A stretch of DNA of 48,941 nucleotides, taken from assembly GCA_003045825.1 (NCBI GenBank), contig PZPA01000004.1, positions 1 through 48,941 on the forward strand, written 5' to 3'. The translations under genes and the position numbers were made by a program. The stretch is from Bacteroidota bacterium. GTDB taxonomy: Bacteria > Bacteroidota > Bacteroidia > Flavobacteriales > Schleiferiaceae. This document shows, in pieces, positions 16,771-25,800 of this stretch (its first letter is position 1; each line of letters starts with the position of its first letter). The notes under the pieces are model-generated. The model did not search any database. It worked only from the letters and a program-made list of their open reading frames with translations, and had not been told where the DNA came from.

Positions 16771-19179
16771 CTATTTCAGTAACTCCGCATAATCCAAGAA
16801 GTACACGAGCCGTATGGAAAATACCTGATCGGTTCCTGTTTGGCTAATATCCTTCATATTGTTCCAGTAGTTCAGTGCAATAGCATCGTCAGCGCGTGCA
16901 AAGGATGCTCGATACAAAAGGTTGAGCTCACGACCTGGCGCCATCCACCAAACGTATTTAAAGTCCATATTGAAAATATTAATACGCAGATCTTGGTCCG
17001 TGTATGCGGAAGAGGGGGTAAGCCCACCTTCAGATGTCAGGTGAAAAAGTTCTTGGGAATCAATTCTATTCCAAGCATGTCTTGCATTCAACGTGAGGTA
17101 CGAATTAGGGCCAAACAAATATTGACCTTCCAGACTTTGCGTAAATTCTCTGCGTACTCGCATGGCCATGCCAATACTGTCGGTTGAGATGGTTTGTGCC
17201 CAACCCACGTTTTTATGGTTGCCTATCGAAACTTCAGTTCTGAAATTGAAGTGGTCATTGACTCTAAAAATAAACATTGAACTGCCATAGGTTCCACGTG
17301 CTCCCCAATCTGCCCAACGCCACTGACCTCCTCTGAGCTCGTACGCGAAGGGTTTTCTAAAATCTGAACTGACCCAAGCATTGTGCCAAACAGATGCAGG
17401 ATTAATACGGTACCTGCCCCAAACTCTGGGATCGTAATAGTCGTATTCTTTTGGACGGGCTTCGAGCTCATAGCCGTAGGCTAAAAAGCTTTTCGTCAAG
17501 GCAAAATAGCTGTATTCCATGTGTATACGCTCAAAACGCTGCGGTTCAAACAATTGTCTGTATTGCACCTTCACCCGATTCCGACGACGAAGTAATTTTT
17601 CGTTAGGCGTCTGAATTTGATGGCTAAAGGAAAAGTCTTGATGGATCTTATTTCCCCTGCGTTGAAAACCTAAATCATTAGGGTCAAAATTTGGGGTGAC
17701 CAATTCCAATTCATGTTCCCAACGCCATGCACCGGTTTGTTTTCCCATTTCCCAACCTCCAGCACCACCGCTGTAGGGTGATTCCAGGTCATAAATACTG
17801 CTTTGAGCCGCCGTAGCATTTAAAAAATGAGTGTTATTCAATAGGTTGAGGTTCGCGGTAATTGCGGAAACACGGGCATCTCTTGTTGCCCCTGAAGCGT
17901 TAGAGCGAAGCACATGGGTATTGATGAACCCAACGGAATTGTTCGAGCCTATGCGCTGGTCTACGGCAAAGACATTATAATTGGTCATAGGTTCTGTGAG
18001 TACCTCGACAGCTGCACCGGTGGAATCTTTTCCAAGAGCATAGTTATTTGCGGTAAGGGCATTGAGCATACCTATACTCAAGTTTTTATCTGTCGTTCCA
18101 GAAACCTTGGTTGCGTTTAGCATTCGGGTAAAGCTCTGGGTTGTGTTTTCAAGATCACCAAGGTTCGCGTTGGTGAAATTTTTAGGATTACCGCCTATTC
18201 GACGGCTGTAGAACAACTCCGCCTTATTGAACAGATTAACACCTTCTGTGAAAAATTGACGGTTCTCGTCAAAACGTTGTTCGAATGCCTCAAAATTGAT
18301 GAATTGCTCGTCGTATGCCACCTGAGAGAAATCGGGCAGCAAGGTCATATCCAGCGTAAAGCTCTTATTCAGTCCAATTTTAATATCTGCACCCGCCGCA
18401 CCAGTGTTGTTCAGATTGCCCGCACTATTGCGCAATGTTGACCCTGTAATGTTGGGACGTAAACTAATTCTTTTCGGGGGGTTGGTTACGCGAATTCCTT
18501 CTAACAAGCCACTTTGGAGCGATTCATTTTCAAAATTTCGATCGATCGGGTTCCAACTGTAAAGTGTCCGCGCGCTGCGAATAGAGCGTTTAATATTGAA
18601 ACCCCAGGGCTTTGGTGTTTCATCGGCTTTTGTTTCGGGCATGCGCAAAACACGGTAAGGAATAAATATTTCAGCGCGCCACGAATGTTCTGTTTTGACG
18701 ACTGTACTGTACCATACGGCATTCCAACTTCCGTCCTCTCGTTCCCCACTGGTTGCTCTTGAGTCGCCTTGAACCCCAGCGGCACTCAAGTAGAAATTAA
18801 AGTCGTTCGAACCGTCGTTGAAAGGATTTATAATGATTTGAGCCCAATCTGTATTGGCATTCACGCGGTCCCTTGGCGTTAATTGGCTTAAAACAGGTGC
18901 TGTTTCGTCTGAAAATTTAAAAGCGATATACAGTCCTTTTTTGGTATAAAAAAGACGAACGTCATCCGAAATACCCGCTGGCGTAGGTGAAGGTTCGGGG
19001 AAATAACATTCGAGTGGCGCAAGTTGCGCTGCCTTGTTCCATTGGACTTCAGATAATACTCCGTCCACAACCATCCCTTCGTCATAAAGTGAAGGGATAT
19101 GTGCTGACTTTTTCTGGTTCTGCGCAGTGAGGGTGCTAGACAATATAGCCGATAGGAGTAGAAGGTAGGTTTTTGGCAT
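16771..19179 (-). CDS. DUF5916 protein with N-terminal CBM9-like domain
   Basis: The 802-residue protein has a signal peptide ending at LTAQ. Residues ~30-190 form a carbohydrate-binding-module-9-like beta-sandwich (DGVLSEVQWNKA; YIAFKFSDE; WRAEIFIPYRVLRM). Residues ~230-802 match DUF5916, rich in alternating amphipathic strands and predicted to form an outer-membrane barrel-like region (the chain ends in alternating strands at LVYFLDYAELLK). Family members are widespread in Bacteroidota, with no settled function. The ATG at 19179 is chosen over a TTG two codons upstream. The gene is divergent from sucC with a 111-bp gap. Confidence 0.85.
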   Translation of the reverse strand: MPKTYLLLLSAILSSTLTAQNQKKSAHIPSLYDEGMVVDGVLSEVQWNKAAQLAPLECYFPEPSPTPAGISDDVRLFYTKKGLYIAFKFSDETAPVLSQLTPRDRVNANTDWAQIIINPFNDGSNDFNFYLSAAGVQGDSRATSGEREDGSWNAVWYSTVVKTEHSWRAEIFIPYRVLRMPETKADETPKPWGFNIKRSIRSARTLYSWNPIDRNFENESLQSGLLEGIRVTNPPKRISLRPNITGSTLRNSAGNLNNTGAAGADIKIGLNKSFTLDMTLLPDFSQVAYDEQFINFEAFEQRFDENRQFFTEGVNLFNKAELFYSRRIGGNPKNFTNANLGDLENTTQSFTRMLNATKVSGTTDKNLSIGMLNALTANNYALGKDSTGAAVEVLTEPMTNYNVFAVDQRIGSNNSVGFINTHVLRSNASGATRDARVSAITANLNLLNNTHFLNATAAQSSIYDLESPYSGGAGGWEMGKQTGAWRWEHELELVTPNFDPNDLGFQRRGNKIHQDFSFSHQIQTPNEKLLRRRNRVKVQYRQLFEPQRFERIHMEYSYFALTKSFLAYGYELEARPKEYDYYDPRVWGRYRINPASVWHNAWVSSDFRKPFAYELRGGQWRWADWGARGTYGSSMFIFRVNDHFNFRTEVSIGNHKNVGWAQTISTDSIGMAMRVRREFTQSLEGQYLFGPNSYLTLNARHAWNRIDSQELFHLTSEGGLTPSSAYTDQDLRINIFNMDFKYVWWMAPGRELNLLYRASFARADDAIALNYWNNMKDISQTGTDQVFSIRLVYFLDYAELLK

Positions 19180-19261
19180 GCGCAAATATCGGTAATCGGT
19201 TGGATATATTGATTTAACAACTTTAGGTCGTTAAAAGATTCATCGTTCGACGGCTGTGCCC

Positions 19262-19269
19262 TAAATTTG
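19262..19269 (+). promoter_or_regulatory. Putative -7 element for sucC
   Basis: TAAATTTG is an exact match to TAnnTTTG and ends 21 nt before the sucC ATG. It lies in the gap between the divergent DUF5916 and sucC genes. Confidence 0.55.
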
Positions 19270-19290
19270 CGCTCAAATCAAGTAAGAACT

Positions 19291-20478
19291 ATGAACCTTC
19301 ACGAATATCAAGGGAAAGAGATTTTAGCCGGCTACGGTGTACGTATCCAGCGCGGTAAAGTGGCTCAAACGCCTTCAGAAGCGGTCGAAGTAGCGAAACA
19401 ACTTACTGCTGAAACGGGTACCTCATGGTACGTGGTTAAAGCACAGGTACATGCTGGTGGTCGTGGAAAAGGCGGTGGCGTTAAGCTTGCAAAAGGTATC
19501 GATAAGGTGGAAGAAGTAGCTGATAGCATTATCGGCATGCAATTGGTTACGCCTCAAACTTCTGCAGAAGGAAAAAAAGTGCATCAGGTGCTTGTCGCAG
19601 AGGATGTTTACTATCCAGGTGAGAGTGAGACCTCTGAATTCTACATGTCGGTGTTGCTTAACCGTTCTACCGGTCGTAACATGATTATGTATTCTACAGA
19701 AGGGGGTATGGACATCGAAACTGTTGCAGAAGAAACGCCGCATTTGATTTTCACTGAAGAGATCGACCCGAAGGTTGGTATGACCGGTTTTCAAGCACGT
19801 AAAATCGCATTCAACTTAGGTTTAAGTGGCGCAGCATTTAAGGATATGACAAAGTTTGTAACGGCGTTGTACCGCGCGTACGAAGGTGCTGATGCTTCTT
19901 TGTTTGAAATCAACCCTGTATTAAAGACATCAGACGACAAAATTTTGGCTGTTGATGCAAAAGTAACCATCGACGATAATGCATTATACCGTCACAAGGA
20001 CATCGCAGAAATGCGCGATACGCGTGAGGAGGATGCTACAGAAGTGGAGGCAGGTGAAGCCGGTTTGAACTTCGTGAAGCTCGACGGTAATGTAGGTTGT
20101 ATGGTGAATGGTGCAGGACTTGCAATGGCTACCATGGATATTATTAAAATGGCGGGTGGAAATCCAGCAAACTTCCTCGATGTAGGTGGTACAGCAGATG
20201 CTGCTCGTGTTGAGCAAGCTTTCCGTATAATTCTTCGCGATACTAATGTTAAAGCAATTTTAGTCAACATTTTTGGCGGTATCGTTCGTTGTGATCGCGT
20301 TGCTCAGGGTGTTGTTGATGCATATAAGAACATGGGCAATATCAATGTGCCAATTATTGTACGTCTTCAAGGAACCAACGCTGAAGAAGCGAAGAAATTG
20401 ATCGACGAAAGTGGACTAGAAGTACATAGCGCTATTGCATTGCAGGAAGCGGCTGACTTGGTTCAAGAGTTGGTATAA
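19291..20478 (+). CDS. sucC: Succinyl-CoA synthetase (ADP-forming) beta subunit
   Basis: The 395-residue subunit starts MNLHEYQGKEIL at 19291 and matches SucC over its full length. An ATP-grasp domain (KAQVHAGGRGKGGGVKLAKG; FEINPVLKTSDDKILAVDAKV) is followed by the C-terminal CoA-ligase flavodoxin-like domain (NFLDVGGTADAARVEQAF; NIFGGIVRCDRVAQGVV). With SucD it makes ATP from succinyl-CoA in the TCA cycle. sucD is not adjacent, so it is encoded elsewhere. A strong terminator follows 25 nt after the stop. Confidence 0.97.
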   Translation: MNLHEYQGKEILAGYGVRIQRGKVAQTPSEAVEVAKQLTAETGTSWYVVKAQVHAGGRGKGGGVKLAKGIDKVEEVADSIIGMQLVTPQTSAEGKKVHQVLVAEDVYYPGESETSEFYMSVLLNRSTGRNMIMYSTEGGMDIETVAEETPHLIFTEEIDPKVGMTGFQARKIAFNLGLSGAAFKDMTKFVTALYRAYEGADASLFEINPVLKTSDDKILAVDAKVTIDDNALYRHKDIAEMRDTREEDATEVEAGEAGLNFVKLDGNVGCMVNGAGLAMATMDIIKMAGGNPANFLDVGGTADAARVEQAFRIILRDTNVKAILVNIFGGIVRCDRVAQGVVDAYKNMGNINVPIIVRLQGTNAEEAKKLIDESGLEVHSAIALQEAADLVQELV

Positions 20479-20495
20479 GTCCAAAGAGATAACCT

Positions 20496-20503
20496 TAAAT
20501 TAG
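20496..20503 (+). promoter_or_regulatory. Possible -7 element for pnuC inside the sucC-pnuC gap
   Basis: TAAATTAG matches 7 of 8 positions of TAnnTTTG, 28 nt before the pnuC ATG. It abuts the sucC terminator hairpin, so a transcript starting here would carry part of that hairpin as its leader. Confidence 0.3.
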
Positions 20504-20531
20504 CCCCGAGCACCAACGCTCGGGGTTTTTT
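20504..20531 (+). terminator. Intrinsic terminator of sucC, abutting the pnuC start codon
   Basis: CCCCGAGC, a 6-nt loop ACCAAC and GCTCGGGG form an 8-bp GC-rich stem followed by six Ts. The T-run ends one base before the pnuC ATG at 20532. Confidence 0.88.
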
Positions 20532-21080
20532 ATGTCCTTAGATTTTATTTTAGAATGGAGTGCCACGCTGCTGAGTCTGATCTTCCTTATAGGAATCATT
20601 CAGCGAAAGGTATGGGCATGGCCTGTAGGTACCTTGTCTAGCGCGCTGTCGGTAGTTTTATTCTTCCGCATCGGACTCTATGCGGAAACTGGACTGTACA
20701 TTTTTTATGTAGTAATGGGTTTTTACGGTTGGTCTCAATGGCGCAAGAATACATCAGAAGCGAAGGTTGCGCTTGTTGATATCTCGCTAAAGACGCAGCT
20801 TTTAGCCCTATTGGGAATCCCCTTAGCCATGATTTTAGGCTACGGATTGAACGCTTTGCCCGGCGTTAGTTTTGCCTATTTCGATGCGTTTACTACCGTT
20901 TTTGGATTATGGGCTACTTGGCAGGAAACACGGAGAATTAGAACTGCCTTTCATTACTGGATTCCATTAAATATAGCCTCCGTTGCCCTTTACGGTGCCA
21001 AAGGGCTTTGGGTGTATGCTGTGCTCATGGTAATATATTCTGTAATGAGTGTGGTAGGATATATACGATGGCGCAAATAA
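20532..21080 (+). CDS. pnuC: Nicotinamide riboside/mononucleotide transporter PnuC
   Basis: The 182-residue inner-membrane protein matches PnuC: about seven hydrophobic segments, the QRKVWAWPVGTLSS motif near residue 24, GFYGWSQW near 66, and a C-terminal YIRWRK tail. PnuC transports nicotinamide riboside by facilitated diffusion, feeding NAD salvage. The ATG begins immediately after the sucC terminator T-run, an unusually tight arrangement that leaves no separate leader. No NAD salvage kinase gene (nadR) is adjacent. Confidence 0.92.
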   Translation: MSLDFILEWSATLLSLIFLIGIIQRKVWAWPVGTLSSALSVVLFFRIGLYAETGLYIFYVVMGFYGWSQWRKNTSEAKVALVDISLKTQLLALLGIPLAMILGYGLNALPGVSFAYFDAFTTVFGLWATWQETRRIRTAFHYWIPLNIASVALYGAKGLWVYAVLMVIYSVMSVVGYIRWRK

Positions 21081-21086
21081 ATCAGT

Positions 21087-21094
21087 TATTTTAG
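21087..21094 (+). promoter_or_regulatory. Possible -7 element for the GmhA-like gene
   Basis: TATTTTAG (7 of 8 matches to TAnnTTTG) ends 26 nt before the ATG of the sugar isomerase gene. The match is imperfect and no -33 element is clear. Confidence 0.3.
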
Positions 21095-21120
21095 TGGCCA
21101 ATTCGTAATTACATCGAAAC

Positions 21121-21720
21121 ATGCACGCACAAGAATATATAGACCTCGTAAAATCAACGTTAGACGCTCTCGACCCTAAAAGTTTAGATCAATTGGTGGA
21201 TGCATTCCATACGACCTATTCGAAGGGCGGAAATATTTACACCATGGGAAATGGTGGATCCGGGGCTTCCGCATCTCATGCCGCGGGGGATTTCTTAAAA
21301 GGCGCCAGCTACGGATTAGACAAACGCTTCAAAATGATTTGTTTAAACGACAACCTTCCCTCGATGATGGCCATTGCGAACGATATCGGCTGGGAGAGTA
21401 TATTTATAGAACCGCTGAAAAACTTCCTGCAACCGCAAGATTTAGTCATTGGCATCAGTGGATCAGGAAACAGCAAAAATGTGGTAGCCGCATTGGAATA
21501 TGCGAATGAAAAGGGTGCGACGACTGTAGCTTTAAGCGGTTTTAAGGGCGGTAAAATTGCCCAAATCGCAACCATCAATGTGCATGCACCAGTAATGGAC
21601 ATGGAAGTTACTGAAGATGTGCACATGGTGATCTTCAACATCGTGAAAAAACAAATGATGGCGCGCTTAATGGGAGAAAATCCATCGATGGGATCAACGT
21701 ACGATCAAAGAATAGGATAA
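21121..21720 (+). CDS. SIS-domain phosphosugar isomerase, GmhA-like
   Basis: The 199-residue protein is a single SIS domain close to D-sedoheptulose-7-phosphate isomerase: phosphate-binding MGNGGSGASASHAAGDFLKG at about 42-61, DLVIGISGSGNSKNV at about 103-117, and VTEDVHMVIFNIVKK with His168 near the C-terminus. GmhA makes the heptose precursor of lipopolysaccharide. The usual acidic catalytic residue after the SIS loop appears as Asp57 rather than Glu, so exact specificity is uncertain. The stop codon directly abuts the ATG of the WbpB-like gene, arguing for shared surface-sugar synthesis. Confidence 0.85.
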   Translation: MHAQEYIDLVKSTLDALDPKSLDQLVDAFHTTYSKGGNIYTMGNGGSGASASHAAGDFLKGASYGLDKRFKMICLNDNLPSMMAIANDIGWESIFIEPLKNFLQPQDLVIGISGSGNSKNVVAALEYANEKGATTVALSGFKGGKIAQIATINVHAPVMDMEVTEDVHMVIFNIVKKQMMARLMGENPSMGSTYDQRIG

Positions 21721-22701
21721 ATGAAGCGGTTCGCGCTAATTGGGGCAGCTGGCTACATCGCGCCAAGACACCTAAAGGCTATTAAAGATGTCGGTGGTGA
21801 GCTCGTGGCTGCCTACGATCCTAGCGATAGCGTGGGACATCTTGATGCCTATTTTCCTTCAGCGGCGTTTTTTACAGAATTTGAGCGATTCGACCGTCAT
21901 TTAAATAAGTTATCGGAGCGTGGTCAGGGGGTCGATTATATTAGTATTTGTTCTCCAAACTACCTACACGATAGTCATATTCGCTACGCCCTTCGCATCG
22001 GCGCACATTGTATTTGCGAAAAGCCTTTAACCTTGAGGCCATGGAATATTGATGGTTTAAGTTCGGTTAGTCAAAGTGCTGATAAAAAGGTGTTTACAAT
22101 ACTTCAACTTCGTTTGCATGAAAGTGTGATTGCGCTAAAACGACAAGTAGAAGACCAATTAAAATCAGACCCGAATCACATCTTTGATGTTGAATTAACT
22201 TACATCACCTCGCGCGGGAATTGGTATTATGCCTCTTGGAAAGGGGACGAAGAAAAAAGCGGTGGAATAGCCACGAATATCGGTGTTCATTTCTTCGATA
22301 TGTTGCATTGGATTTTTGGTCCGCTTCAACAACAAAAAGTACATGCTCGTTCCCACGATCGTGCGTCTGGAGTCTTGCGCTTTAAAAATGCTAATGTTCG
22401 CTGGTTCTTAAGCATTAATGCAGCAACGTTGCCTGAAAAAGTGGTTCAAAGTGGCGGTAGGATACACCGGAGCTTGCGCTTTGACCAATGGTCTTTTGAT
22501 TTTACGGAAGGTTTTACAGAACTGCATTCGCGCTCTTACGCGCACATTTTAAATGATAAAGGCTTTTCGGAGCGTGATGCGCAGCCGGCCATTAGCATCG
22601 TTCACGGTATGCGAGAATCGCTTATTAGTCCATTAGATTCGGAAGCTCATCCGTTGGCATCATTACCGCAAGACCCGCATCCATTTTATCCTTTGAAATA
22701 A
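21721..22701 (+). CDS. Gfo/Idh/MocA sugar-nucleotide dehydrogenase, WbpB/WlbA-like
   Basis: The 326-residue oxidoreductase has an N-terminal NAD-binding motif GAAGYIAPRHLKAI, the conserved EKPLTL lysine motif near residue 100 and GGIATNIGVHFFDMLHW near 183-199. These features fit the WbpB/WlbA subgroup, which oxidises UDP-GlcNAcA at C3 to start the UDP-2,3-diacetamido-2,3-dideoxy-uronic acid pathway. The matching aminotransferase, acetyltransferase and epimerase genes lie 10 kb downstream (32704-35460). It starts directly after the GmhA-like stop codon. Family is secure; the exact substrate is inferred from similarity and partners. Confidence 0.85.
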   Translation: MKRFALIGAAGYIAPRHLKAIKDVGGELVAAYDPSDSVGHLDAYFPSAAFFTEFERFDRHLNKLSERGQGVDYISICSPNYLHDSHIRYALRIGAHCICEKPLTLRPWNIDGLSSVSQSADKKVFTILQLRLHESVIALKRQVEDQLKSDPNHIFDVELTYITSRGNWYYASWKGDEEKSGGIATNIGVHFFDMLHWIFGPLQQQKVHARSHDRASGVLRFKNANVRWFLSINAATLPEKVVQSGGRIHRSLRFDQWSFDFTEGFTELHSRSYAHILNDKGFSERDAQPAISIVHGMRESLISPLDSEAHPLASLPQDPHPFYPLK

Positions 22702-22771
22702 CTCTAAGTGCCTTAATTACAGTGTTCAGATAAGTAGTCAATAGTTATTCACACTGCTTCATGAAGGCCTA

Positions 22772-22788
22772 TAGTTTTGTTAGCTTTG
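22772..22788 (+). promoter_or_regulatory. Tandem -7 elements upstream of dnaE
   Basis: Two exact TAnnTTTG matches stand side by side: TAGTTTTG (22772-22779) and TAGCTTTG (22781-22788), 30-39 nt before the dnaE ATG. They could give two start points or one may be fortuitous. Confidence 0.45.
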
Positions 22789-22818
22789 AGTATACCTCAA
22801 TAGCGACTTCACGCCTCT

Positions 22819-25800
22819 ATGTTTTTAATATTTGATACTGAAACTACCGGTTTTCCTAAAGATTGGAACGCTCCCATAACGGACCTAGATAATTGGCCAC
22901 GTGTGGTACAATTGGCATGGCAAATCCATGATGAGAACGGGGAATTGGTAGAAGTTCAGGACCATATTATTTATCCAGATGGCTTCGATATTCCATTTAA
23001 CGCGACGAAAGTACACGGTATCTCCACCGAACGCGCGAAGAATGAAGGCAGACCGCTTGCTGACGTTTTAACGGATTTTGAGGAGGCCCTTGAAAAATGC
23101 GAATACCTCGTTGGTCACAACGTCAATTTTGATCTAAATGTTACGGGCTGTGAATATTACAGGGTAACGGGTGAAAACCCATTGGATGCCAAGAAATCCT
23201 TGGATTCCTGTACGGAAACTACGGCCAAATTATGCGAATTGCCGGGTGGACGCGGAGGACGTTACAAGCTGCCAAAGCTAGAAGAATTGCACCGTCATTT
23301 GTTTGGTGAAGGATTTGCAGAGGCGCACAATGCTGCTTTCGATGTTGAGGCGACAGCGCGGGTATTCCTGGAATTATTGCGAATTAAGGTCATCACTCCA
23401 GAGGCCATAGGGAAGCCTTCCTCCTTCTTGGACGGATTTTACGCTGCGAATACAGGGCCCATAGCTTCTATTGGTTTAGCCGTGGATGAGGCCCGTAGAA
23501 AGAGAGAGAAAGGGCTGGATCAGAAGGCAAAAAAGAAAGCTTCCGGTAATGCCGACTTGCATGCTGCCGATGTCGAATTCGCTCACCTGCACAACCACAG
23601 TCAATTTTCTATTTTACAAGCAACTACGGTAGTTAGCGAACTGGTACGTGCTGCTGTGGAAAACGGTCATGCAGGAGTTGCCTTGACAGACTTGGGCAAT
23701 ATCATGGGGGCGTTTCACTTTAACCGAGCGGTGATGGGTGTGCCTGGAAACCGAGAAGCCTATGAGCACAATCAAAAGGTAAAAAGTGGCACTTTGAACG
23801 AGCCGCTTCAAGAATACCCGTTTGTTGGCATTATTGGTTGCGAGTTCTTTGTCTGCGAGGACCGCCTAGATCGCAGTAAAAAAGACGACGGTTACCAGAT
23901 TGTACTTTTGGCCAAGAACAAAAATGGCTATCATAACCTTGCGAAGCTCAGCAGTGAGGGAATGTTGAACGGCTTTTATTATGTCCCTAGAATAGATAAA
24001 TCATACCTCTTAGAGCACAAGGAGGATTTAATTGTACTAAGCGGTGGACTACGCGGTGAAATTCAGCATTTGTACCTCAATGTTGGTGAGGCACAGGCTC
24101 GAGAAGCCTTAGAATGGTGGCGTGACCAGTTTGGCGATGACTTTTACCTAGAACTTAACCGTCACCGACTTGAAGAAGAGGACCACGTGAATCTTCAATT
24201 ACTCAGCTATGCGAAGGAGTACGGCATAAAATACATTGCAGCGAACAATACCTTTTACTTGACTCAAGAGAATGCGGAGGCGCATGATATTTTACTCTGC
24301 GTCAAAGAAGGCGCTCAAAAAAGCACACCTATAGGTCGAGGTCGCGGCTTCCGTTATGGATTCCCAAATCAAGAATTCTACTTTAAGACGAAAGAGGAGA
24401 TGGTGGAATTGTTTTCTGACCTCCCTGAGGCATTGAACACCACTAAAGAAATAATAGATAAGGTTGAACTCTATCCGTTAGAGCGAGATGTGCTTCTTCC
24501 AGAGTTTGATATACCTGAAGAATTTCAGGATCCACAAGATAAAATTGACAGCGGACAGCGTGGCGAAAATGCTTATCTGCGTCATTTAACATATGTAGGG
24601 GCTAAAACACGCTATGAAGATTTGACGCCGGAAATTACTGAGCGCTTGGACTTTGAGTTAGAAACCATTGCACGCACTGGCTATCCGGGGTATTTCTTGA
24701 TCGTACAAGATTTCTGTGAAGCCGCACGACAGATGGACGTAAGTGTCGGCCCTGGTCGCGGTTCTGCAGCCGGTTCTGCAGTCGCCTATTGTACGGGAAT
24801 CACTAATGTGGATCCCATAAAATACGACCTGCTTTTTGAGCGCTTTTTGAATCCGGAACGTGTATCGCTCCCCGATATTGATATTGACTTTGACGATGAA
24901 GGTCGGGATAAGGTCATACAGTATGTTATTGATAAATACGGTGCGTCACAGGTGGCTCAAATCATCACCTATGGTACCATGGCAGCAAAGAGTTCTATAC
25001 GCGATGCTGGAAGGGTGCTAGAATTACCTTTACCAGATACGGATCGTATTGCAAAACTCATTCCTGATATGACCAAGCTCAAGAAGCTATGGGAATTGGA
25101 CGACAAGGAGCTGCGGAGCAAATTTGGATCAGAAGAGGCAGGATTGGTTCAGCAACTTAAGGCGTTGTCAGAAGGTGATACGCTTGAGGCTACAACCATT
25201 AATCAAGCGCGTGTTTTGGAAGGCTCTTTGCGCAACACGGGCATTCATGCATGTGGTGTAATTATTACTCCAAGTGATATTAGAGAATTAGTACCTGTAG
25301 CGCGCGCGAAGGATTCAGAAATGTGGTGTACCCAATTTGACAACTCCGTGGTTGAAGACGCAGGACTGCTTAAAATGGACTTTTTAGGTCTTCGTACGCT
25401 GACCATTATCAAAGAGGCATGCCGTTTGGTTAAACAACGTCACGATGTAGATTTAGACCCGGATAGTTTTCCGCTTGATGACACGAAAACTTACGAATTA
25501 TTTCAACGAGGAGAAACTGTGGGAATCTTCCAGTACGAAAGTGCTGGAATGCAAAAATATTTGAAAGAACTCAAGCCCACAGAGTTTGCAGACCTCATCG
25601 CAATGAATGCACTGTACCGTCCCGGTCCGTTGGAATACATACCGGAGTTTATTGAACGGAAGCACGGAAGAAAGGAGATCGTTTACGATTTAGACGCCAT
25701 GGAGGGCAAGCTCAAGGAAACGTATGGAATTACTGTTTATCAGGAGCAGGTAATGCTTTTGTCTCAGGAACTGGCAGGTTTTACAAAGGGTCAAGCCGAT

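Noticed and set aside
20479-20531. NAD-sensing riboswitch upstream of pnuC
   Set aside because: Only 53 nt are available and they are filled by a simple terminator hairpin; no additional conserved stem is visible.
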